Shown here: one piece after another, positions 1 through 4,743 of the stretch
Layout of the letters: the number at the start of each line of letters is the position of its first letter
Numbering within the stretch: the stretch's first letter is position 1
Assembly: GCA_022566435.1 (NCBI GenBank)
Contig: JADFIX010000319.1
Coordinates: forward strand, 1 to 5,713
Direction: 5' to 3'
From: Planctomycetota bacterium
Lineage (GTDB): Bacteria; Planctomycetota; Phycisphaerae; UBA1845
DNA length: 5,713 nt
Notes under the pieces: model-generated
Databases searched by the model: none
What the model saw: only the letters and a program-made list of their open reading frames with translations
What the model was told of the DNA's origin: nothing
Program-made: the position numbers and the translations under genes

Positions 1-746
1 TTATCCGAAGCCAGTTGGAGCAATGACCGAAGTGATTTGATGGCACGTGGTGGTGTCTCGTCCGGGAACAGAACGGCGCCGGCGCGAACGGCGTGGCTCG
101 GCCAGTCGTCGGGAGAAACCGTATCCACGCATTTGCCCCCGAATGCACCCTTCAGCAATTGAGTGACCGCGCGATCTTCGGCGGTTTCCGAGCAAACGCA
201 CAGGCGTTTCAAAGATTTCACAGCCGGTAGCGTACTCGGCGGGGCCGGAATGGCGAGCACGTGGGATTCCTCGTCCGGCTCGAGAACCTGGACGAGTCGC
301 ACTTCGTGAATCGTGACCGAGCCGGCGGCCGCTTCCGTGGCGACGGATACCTCCAAACGCCTGACGCCCGTGGGGGCGCACAGGGTGGCATGGACGATCG
401 TCGGGCGCGACGTGTGTCGCAGGCCGCAAGTGGAGCGCTTTTCGCCGGCGGGTTCACCGTCGACCGTCGGTTGCACGGAGAGAACGAAGCCGGCCGACTC
501 GGTTGGCGCGGTCAAATCACAACTGACAACGGCCTCGACACGATAGAATTCTTCCGGTTTGCAGGTGATGGTTTGGGACCATCCGGCCGAGGTTTCATCC
601 TTTTCGCAGTGAATAGATACACCCGGGGCTTGCGGCGTGCGGTGCCAACGCGCGGCCCCGTTTGGAACGGAAAACACCCACCGCAGGGGTCCGGCCTTTC
701 CGTCGCTGAAACGCGGATTTCGTATTCGATTAACGTCGTCGATCAC
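1..746 (-). CDS. Partial hypothetical protein with N-terminal carbohydrate-binding-like domain
   Basis: This minus-strand frame is open for 248 codons from a GTG at 746 to the left window edge, so the C-terminus is missing. The GTG is the only start after an in-frame TAA upstream, and GGAG at 758-755 sits 8 nt before it. Residues about 10-155 follow the pattern of jelly-roll carbohydrate-binding modules (CBM4_9-like): NPRF near the start, W23, GWSQTI at 55-60, FYRVEA at 67-72, and a closing GSVTIHEVRL at 142-151. From about residue 177 (KSLKRLCVCSE) an alpha/beta, Rossmann-like segment seems to begin, ending in the window at LLQLASD. No signal peptide is visible, which is odd for a sugar-binding module, so the beta domain could serve another ligand or an intracellular role. 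Codon third positions are GC-rich throughout, which supports coding. Coding is well supported; the fold is inferred from sequence pattern and the function is unknown. Confidence 0.85.
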   Translation of the reverse strand, partial: MIDDVNRIRNPRFSDGKAGPLRWVFSVPNGAARWHRTPQAPGVSIHCEKDETSAGWSQTITCKPEEFYRVEAVVSCDLTAPTESAGFVLSVQPTVDGEPAGEKRSTCGLRHTSRPTIVHATLCAPTGVRRLEVSVATEAAAGSVTIHEVRLVQVLEPDEESHVLAIPAPPSTLPAVKSLKRLCVCSETAEDRAVTQLLKGAFGGKCVDTVSPDDWPSHAVRAGAVLFPDETPPRAIKSLRSLLQLASD

Positions 747-778
747 TCGCTCTTCTCCACACCAGGTACGCGGGGCAG

Positions 779-809
779 ATTATATAGCGTTTCGCCGCCG
801 GTTTGGCAA
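779..809 (-). promoter_or_regulatory. Sigma70-like promoter of the leftward gene
   Basis: On the minus strand TTGCCA (809-804) is followed after 17 nt by TATATA (786-781), which continues into AT and so also contains TATAAT (784-779, 19-nt spacing). Transcription would start near 772, giving a leader of about 25 nt that carries the GGAG ribosome site before the GTG at 746. Spacing and both hexamers fit the housekeeping consensus; no transcript data are available. Confidence 0.55.
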
Positions 810-841
810 TCGGGGATAAAGACCATCGAATTCGAAAACGG

Positions 842-881
842 CGGTCGATCAACGAACGCAATCCTGTTATCATTTCGACCG
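842..881. repeat. Inverted repeat abutting the scpB start
   Basis: CGGTCGA (842-848) and TCGACCG (875-881) form a perfect 7-bp inverted repeat with a 26-nt spacer; its right arm ends directly at the scpB ATG. A perfect 10-bp palindrome TCGAATTCGA lies just upstream at 826-835, so TCGA occurs four times in 53 bases. It could be an operator or an RNA hairpin at the start codon, but such short repeats also arise by chance. Confidence 0.3.
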
Positions 882-1700
882 ATGACTGAAAGCACGAAAC
901 AAACGAAAGCGAAACGCGTGAAGAAGGCGAAAAAGGCGAAAGCAGCCGAAGTAGCCGAAACAGCGGATGCAGCGGATGCGGCACAACCGGCAGAGCCGGA
1001 CGCGTCCGGTGCCGGCGCTGTGGATGAAGCGGCAGCCGTGGAACAGACTGATCCTCAAGAGACCGGCGATCAGGAAGTCACTACGGAATCGATCGTCGAA
1101 TCGCTGTTGATGTCTACCGACGTGGCCTTGCCGGCGTCGAAAATCGCACGGCTCGTCGGCGTCGGTGATGCGTCCGATGTCAAACGTCACATTGAAACGC
1201 TCAATCGACGATACGAGGAAACCGGGGCATCGGTTCGTATCCAGGCCATCGCGAAAGGCTACCAAGTCTTGACCCTTTCGGTCTACGACACTTGGGTGCA
1301 AAAGCTGCACAAAGCGCGTGCGGAGTCGAGGTTGTCCAGAGCGGCCCTCGAAACGCTTGCCATCGTCGCCTACAAACAGCCGGTGCTTCGGGCCAATGTC
1401 GAGGCGATTCGTGGGGTGGCCGTCGGCGACATGCTGGTACGCCTGCGAGAGATGAATTTGGTTAAGATCGCGGGCCGGGCGGAGGAAATCGGTCGACCCT
1501 TGCTTTACGGTACAACCAGCAAGTTTCTAGACGTATTCGGTTTGTCTTCGTTGAACGATCTGCCCAAGCTGGAGGAAGAGATATCGTCCGGTGAATCGTT
1601 CCCGAAGCTCGTCGTGCCGGATACGGATACGGGCGAGGGACCCTCTGGCGAGTCCGGGCCGGAAAAAGAGCCTGAGGACGCGACGGCGGAGTCTGACTAA
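882..1700 (+). CDS. scpB: Segregation and condensation protein B (ScpB)
   Basis: ScpB is the winged-helix subunit that, as a dimer, binds ScpA and completes the bacterial SMC condensin, which compacts and segregates the chromosome. The product is 272 residues against roughly 180-200 for most ScpB proteins. Residues 66-235 hold the core: a first winged helix (TTESIVESLLMS... to GYQVLTL, about 67-133) and a second with the family hallmark ALETLAIVAYKQPVLRANVE (155-174), then IRGV, GRPLLYGTTSKFLDVFG (204-220) and LNDLP. The extra length is a Lys/Ala-rich basic start (6-22), an Ala/Glu/Asp-rich linker (23-65) and an acidic Gly/Ser/Glu tail (about 240-272), all predicted to be disordered. The frame stays open upstream to 261, but conservation and divergence from the leftward gene favour the ATG at 882. 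No Shine-Dalgarno precedes it, so initiation may be leaderless or SD-independent. No scpA is adjacent; the neighbour is divergent. Confidence 0.96.
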   Translation: MTESTKQTKAKRVKKAKKAKAAEVAETADAADAAQPAEPDASGAGAVDEAAAVEQTDPQETGDQEVTTESIVESLLMSTDVALPASKIARLVGVGDASDVKRHIETLNRRYEETGASVRIQAIAKGYQVLTLSVYDTWVQKLHKARAESRLSRAALETLAIVAYKQPVLRANVEAIRGVAVGDMLVRLREMNLVKIAGRAEEIGRPLLYGTTSKFLDVFGLSSLNDLPKLEEEISSGESFPKLVVPDTDTGEGPSGESGPEKEPEDATAESD

Positions 1701-1730
1701 CTAACTAAGTCACTTGATTGTTCGTTCGAT

Positions 1731-1777
1731 GCGCCGACCAGGACCGATTTCGGCTTGGTTCGGCGCTTCTTTCACTT
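1731..1777 (+). terminator. Likely intrinsic terminator after scpB
   Basis: Beginning 31 nt after the scpB stop, GCGCCGA (1731-1737) pairs with TCGGCGC (1760-1766). The stem extends inward by CCA/TGG across a one-base bulge, and the apical loop contains a small CCG/CGG hairpin. TTCTTTCACTT follows at once. Stem strength and the U-rich tract fit a rho-independent terminator that separates scpB from the genes to the right. Confidence 0.6.
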
Positions 1778-2022
1778 GCGGCAGGAACGCCTTTATCGGA
1801 ACCCGGTTTAGGGTATGTACGATTTGTGCTGAAAACGAGCGAAAAGCCCGCCTTCTCATCCATGTCAATCTGAACCCACCGATAACGAATCCGTCGAACG
1901 CGGCCCAACTGAAATTCTCGCCTAAGCACGGGGATCAAGAGGACACAGCACCCCGTCGCGTATTCAGTGAGAATAATTATTTTCAAAAAGAATGAGAAAG
2001 CGGCTTGCCTTAGGAATCGTTT
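1778..2022. other. Intergenic stretch without a convincing gene
   Basis: No reading frame here has both a good ribosome site and coding-like codon use. A plus-strand frame (1714-1995) and a minus-strand frame (2130-1705, TTG start, 141 codons, stop 4 bases from the scpB stop) are both open, but neither product is recognisable, and the minus frame crosses the terminator. Base composition is visibly more AT-rich than the flanking genes. A near-perfect AT-rich palindrome lies at 1969-1984, with the exact core AATAATTATT at 1972-1981; it may be a protein-binding site or chance. Confidence 0.5.
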
Positions 2023-2160
2023 ATGAACTTGTGCGATCGGCTTGAGGTCGTCCCAGACACTGCCGCCTCCTTTCTGGGTGGGCTCAGCCTTCAAAGTTGC
2101 TTTGGAGTTAGCGATGATGAGATTGGTCAAGACTCACTTCTAATCAATGAGAAAACATGA
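2023..2160 (+). CDS. Possible small leader or coupled ORF, 45 residues
   Basis: This short ORF runs from ATG at 2023 to TGA at 2158-2160. AGGA at 2012-2015 lies 7 nt before the ATG, a well-placed ribosome site. Its stop overlaps the next start as ATGA (2157-2160), the arrangement typical of translational coupling; the next gene has no convincing ribosome site of its own. The product begins MNLCDRLEVVPDTAASFLGG and ends DSLLINEKT. It is acidic, has no transmembrane helix or signal peptide, and matches no family I know. Codon third positions are only about half G or C, weaker than in neighbouring genes, so it may be a regulatory leader ORF, a decayed gene or a chance frame. The start context and overlap are seen directly; translation is inferred. 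Confidence 0.4.
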   Translation: MNLCDRLEVVPDTAASFLGGLSLQSCFGVSDDEIGQDSLLINEKT

Positions 2161-2825
2161 AACCGACGGCGTGTTCAAGCTGGTGCGCGGGCGTGGCGCT
2201 TGCCATTGCACTGGTGGTTGTGTTCCCCGCGCTCCCCATTCTGGCTGCGGAACCAGAAAGTCATGAACGACGACCAGCCGAGTGGTTCGTCTTGTCGGCC
2301 GACGATCCCCTGGTGACCGGGGTTCGGGCACTCGGTCAAACGGTCGATATCCCTAGGTCTTGGGTTGCGGGAAGTGCGATGCAGATGGACAACCTCGTCT
2401 ATCAGCCCGGCGAAATGAAACAACTGAGTGACGGACGCCGGCGACTCGAGATTGATGTATCGGCGTATGACGGCGGAAACTTGGTTCCGATCGGACAGAT
2501 ACTGGTTCTCCTCAGCGGCGATGGTATCGAGACGTTCTCGCACTACGATGTTTCGGGAGAACACCTCAGAATCGACGGGTCGATCACCCCCACCGCCTCG
2601 GGCGATCTGGAGCTCGCGGCGTACTTGAATGGCGGCGAGGAGTTCGTTGTATACGAAGCTGTCAACGGAGAGGTTTCGCTCATCGCCGGGGACGAGGAGG
2701 CTTTTTATGAGGCCCAACTGCAATTGCAACTGGTTGGGACAACCCCGCCTCCTGCTCCCCCGGGATTTCCCGTGGAAGGATCAGTGGCCGGGCCTCAACG
2801 CTGTCACAGGTCGTTTCAGCTGTGA
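2157..2825 (+). CDS. Secreted protein of unknown function, possibly frameshifted at its C-terminus
   Basis: The predicted 222-residue protein starts at ATG 2157, the first start after the in-frame TGA at 2148. Residues 1-31 form a signal peptide: Lys2, a hydrophobic run from about 12 to 30, and probable cleavage after LAA, before EPES. The mature part (32-195) looks mostly beta, with FVLSADDPLV near 44-53, a region rich in Asp and Gly, and YLNGGEEFVVYE at 156-167. A Pro-rich piece TTPPPAPPGFP (195-205) follows. I do not recognise the family. After a CCCCCGGG run (2757-2764) the annotated frame loses GC-rich third positions, while the frame one base later gains them and stays open to 2931, which suggests an indel (see findings). 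It overlaps the small upstream ORF by four bases, and the next gene starts 48 nt downstream, so co-transcription is plausible. Periplasmic or surface location is inferred. Confidence 0.75.
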   Translation: MKPTACSSWCAGVALAIALVVVFPALPILAAEPESHERRPAEWFVLSADDPLVTGVRALGQTVDIPRSWVAGSAMQMDNLVYQPGEMKQLSDGRRRLEIDVSAYDGGNLVPIGQILVLLSGDGIETFSHYDVSGEHLRIDGSITPTASGDLELAAYLNGGEEFVVYEAVNGEVSLIAGDEEAFYEAQLQLQLVGTTPPPAPPGFPVEGSVAGPQRCHRSFQL

Positions 2826-2873
2826 CGCGACGATTCAACGGTCCGAAGACTTCTTCAAGAGAGGCAGGGCATC

Positions 2874-3410
2874 GTGGATGATTATGAGGCGAAACCGGAT
2901 GATGCAGCCCATCCGACCGATCACGGCCTGACACTGCCCACACTACCAAGGGCGATTAGATGGATGGTTTTCCTCAGTTGCTTTTTTGTGGGTGCGGGTA
3001 TTGGATGGAAATCGAGTGTTATTGATAGCATGTCTCCGATGCGCGCTTGGGTTATTGCCGTTGGTCTTGCACTGTTTTTCTGGATTCCATTCGCCGTCAT
3101 CGTTCGTGTCGAGCCGCAGATAAACCGGGCGCTGATCAGAAGCCGTGCGACGGGGCGTTCAGTATGGGTGGGCCTCGGGATAGGAACCATGGCGGCCGTG
3201 TATTACGTCCACCTGATTTTCGTGGTAAGGGTGGCCATGTTTTTGGGTATGACGTTAGGGGCGTCCTGTGATCGGAGCTTTGGGTTAGGGTGGCGCCATG
3301 CTGTCATCCCGGCCTTGTGCATACTTGGATTCACGGTTGTAGAGTACATCGGTCATGGGCGGACCGCGGCAAGTCGGGATGCTTGCCAACGGACGTGCGA
3401 AGACGTTTAG
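2874..3410 (+). CDS. Four-helix membrane protein of unknown function
   Basis: The 178-residue product starts with GTG at 2874, preceded by GAGG at 2861-2864 with a 9-nt spacer; the next in-frame start is ATG 2964, already inside the first helix, so GTG is preferred. An acidic, hydrophilic N-terminus (MDDYEAKPDDAAHP, 1-27) precedes predicted transmembrane segments at about 29-46, 57-78, 97-125 and 142-160. A basic loop (EPQINRALIRSRATGR, 80-95) lies between helices 2 and 3 and is likely cytoplasmic by the positive-inside rule. The C-terminal tail is short and contains two Cys (CQRTC). No catalytic motif or known family is visible. It lies 48 nt after the secreted protein gene and about 95 nt before the zinc-ribbon membrane gene, same strand, consistent with an operon. 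Function cannot be assigned. Confidence 0.72.
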   Translation: MDDYEAKPDDAAHPTDHGLTLPTLPRAIRWMVFLSCFFVGAGIGWKSSVIDSMSPMRAWVIAVGLALFFWIPFAVIVRVEPQINRALIRSRATGRSVWVGLGIGTMAAVYYVHLIFVVRVAMFLGMTLGASCDRSFGLGWRHAVIPALCILGFTVVEYIGHGRTAASRDACQRTCEDV

Positions 3411-3505
3411 GACATGTCGATGGCCTGCGTCTGCGTACGCCGTTCGGTTTCGTGGGATGACGGGTTCCCCACCATGGGCCGGGTGTGGTTTTATTGCGAT
3501 TGCCA

Positions 3506-4225
3506 ATGCCGACCTCCGACAGACAGCTCTTCTCGGGCGCGCGGACTACGCTGAAGCGCAAGCGCGCCACCTCACGCTGTGAGGAGCGAGTCTGCCGCGA
3601 ATGCGGGTACGATTTGCAAGGCGCCGCGGACGACCCTGTTCGCTGCCCAGAGTGCGGGACAACCAGTTCGCTTACCGGGTTAGCGGTCGCCGAGCGTCGG
3701 ATTGACGCCGCTCTCACCTATCTCGAAGGATTGCCCGTCCTTTGTGTCGCGTGTTCTTTGATCGCCGCGGTCTACTACGCCGTCCAACTGACGGTCGGCA
3801 CACCATGGAGTCGTTTGCCTGTTACGGGCTTCATTATGGTGTTCTGGCTGCTGCTCGTATTCCGGTATGCGCGGGAGTCGTCGTGGGGGCAGGGCTGGCT
3901 TCCGATTCTGATCGTGTTTCATCTGATCGGATTTCTGGGCGTCGGGTTCATCTTGCTGGTGTGGTGGAGTGCGATTCTTCTCCTGGTGTATTTTTTAGGC
4001 GGGCCGAGCCTGGACTTCGGTGGCGGCTGGGCCACGCCCGCATGTACTGGCGCTTTTGGGGTAGGTGCCTTGTTTGTGTTGATTCCCTTTCTGTACCGAA
4101 AAGCCAAGAAGCTTCAGGCACACCATCAACGCCACTCGGCGATTCGGCTGGGTCAGCGGAGAAGGGACCATCCGAGACGTGCTCGTGTAACTCTTCGGGC
4201 GAGCCAAGTAGCCGGGAACCACTGA
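3506..4225 (+). CDS. Zinc-ribbon membrane protein of unknown function
   Basis: The product of 239 residues (from ATG 3506) has an N-terminal cytosolic zinc ribbon, C30-x2-C33 in CRECGYDLQG and C47-x2-C50 in CPECGT, followed by hydrophobic segments at about 74-96, 106-120, 131-148, 150-164 and 176-197, and a basic tail (RKAKKLQ onward). The zinc ribbon followed by membrane helices is a recurrent architecture in planctomycete proteins of unknown role. GTG at 3485 is possible in the same frame, but the seven extra codons have AT-rich third positions unlike the GC-rich codons after ATG 3506; neither start has a clear Shine-Dalgarno. The last about 35 residues are Arg/His-rich and low in order. 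It is the last gene of the plus-strand run; no clear terminator follows. The four Cys suggest structural zinc binding; the partner is unknown. Confidence 0.8.
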   Translation: MPTSDRQLFSGARTTLKRKRATSRCEERVCRECGYDLQGAADDPVRCPECGTTSSLTGLAVAERRIDAALTYLEGLPVLCVACSLIAAVYYAVQLTVGTPWSRLPVTGFIMVFWLLLVFRYARESSWGQGWLPILIVFHLIGFLGVGFILLVWWSAILLLVYFLGGPSLDFGGGWATPACTGAFGVGALFVLIPFLYRKAKKLQAHHQRHSAIRLGQRRRDHPRRARVTLRASQVAGNH

Positions 4226-4315
4226 ATCACCGAAAAGCACCACCTTGGAAATCCAGCAATAAGCGATTTTTCTGCTTGATCGACGCAGCGACCATGGCCG
4301 TTTCCTGTTCGCGGC

Positions 4316-4372
4316 ACCCGCCATAGTGCCGATGATCGCAATCACCGCCAGAAGTTCGATCGACGTAATCCG
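4316..4372 (-). pseudogene. Remnant of a type IV pilin/pseudopilin N-terminus
   Basis: On the minus strand this frame reads RITSIELLAVIAIIGTMAG. The stretch IELLAVIAIIG (4360-4328) matches the conserved hydrophobic start of type IV pilins and type II secretion pseudopilins, whose usual form is GFTLIELLVVIAIIG. The Gly-Phe cleavage site is lost (Arg-Ile here), and there is no ATG, GTG or TTG between the in-frame TGA at 4408-4406 and the motif. The downstream part is basic and does not resemble a pilin body; a different minus frame is open to a TGA at 4229-4227 and could hold a frameshifted continuation. The match is seen directly; the decay is inferred from missing start and processing site. 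A chance match of this length is possible but unlikely. Confidence 0.5.
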
Positions 4373-4582
4373 AGCGCTAAGCGCACAAAACGGGGGCGCA
4401 GCGATTCACGGACACTTGTATTTTATCAGCTTCAAATGATTATCTGGTGTTTCGATAGAAATCGCCTGCACGGGGAACCGAGCTTTCTTGTTACCGCGAC
4501 CCAGGAGATCTCAGTTGTGCGGAGAAAGTGTTTCTGGACTGATCGAGCTCGTCCTTTCGTGCCGCTCAGCCTTTAAAACATC
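4373..4582. other. Intergenic stretch upstream of the kinase, no gene supported
   Basis: Only a 46-codon plus-strand ORF (ATG 4436 to TAA 4576) is present; it lacks a ribosome site and matches nothing I know. The AT-rich part near 4411-4445 has a weak promoter-like pair TTGTAT (4416-4421) and ATTATC (4439-4444), 17 nt apart, which I do not regard as proven. No sigma factor gene lies here. Confidence 0.4.
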
Positions 4583-4694
4583 ACGCCGTCCGCGAGGGGG
4601 GGAAAAAATGTGAAACCTGAGGAAATTAGACCTGACGGCGTAGTCTGCACGATATGATCTAGATGGATACGTCAGAATAACGGATGCCGTCAGG
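4583..4694 (+). promoter_or_regulatory. Leader-like region with competing inverted repeats before the kinase
   Basis: The segment CCTGACGGCGT (4631-4641) can pair downstream with ATGCCGTCAGG (4684-4694; 9 perfect base pairs, one G-T wobble, one more pair) or, through its last 8 bases, upstream with ACGCCGTC (4583-4590). The two pairings exclude each other. Between the first two arms lies a purine tract of seven G and six A (4596-4608), a strong ribosome-site look-alike. It precedes ATG-TGA (4608-4613) and, 7 nt after the G run, a GTG frame of 15 codons (4610-4657). The far arm covers an alternative kinase start (ATG 4684). An attenuator-like role is inference only. Confidence 0.35.
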
Positions 4695-4730
4695 CATTGG
4701 ACGAAGCGTGCACTTTGTGCGCGATGACGC

Positions 4731-4734
4731 GGAG
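4731..4734 (+). promoter_or_regulatory. Ribosome binding site deciding the kinase start
   Basis: GGAG lies 9 nt before ATG 4744. The other in-frame starts, ATG 4684 and GTG 4708 and 4717, have no comparable site. Confidence 0.55.
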
Positions 4735-4743
4735 CGTGAGCGT

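Noticed and set aside
261..881. In-frame extension of scpB to 261
   Set aside because: It overlaps the well-supported minus-strand gene, translates to Arg/Gly-rich sequence unlike ScpB, and the family core begins well after 882.
1705..2130. Minus-strand open frame of 141 codons, TTG start, convergent with scpB
   Set aside because: It has only a weak ribosome site, crosses the scpB terminator, codon quality decays along its length, and the product is unrecognisable. The antisense small ORF at 2023-2160 has better start signals.
3411..3575. Open frame continuing past the TAG of the membrane protein gene (MSMACVCVRRSVSWDDGF...)
   Set aside because: It has no ribosome site and no recognisable product, and it overlaps the better supported zinc-ribbon gene. 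Read-through cannot be argued from this sequence alone.
4436..4576. 46-codon plus-strand ORF upstream of the kinase
   Set aside because: No Shine-Dalgarno, Arg/Trp/Cys-rich product without family likeness; probably chance.
4653..4658. TATGAT as a -10 box for the kinase
   Set aside because: No acceptable -35 hexamer at 16-18 nt spacing; the region before it is occupied by the inverted-repeat arm.
4684..4743. Longer kinase start at ATG 4684
   Set aside because: No ribosome site precedes it and it lies in a hairpin arm; ATG 4744 has GGAG and fits the zinc-motif spacing. It is not fully excluded.
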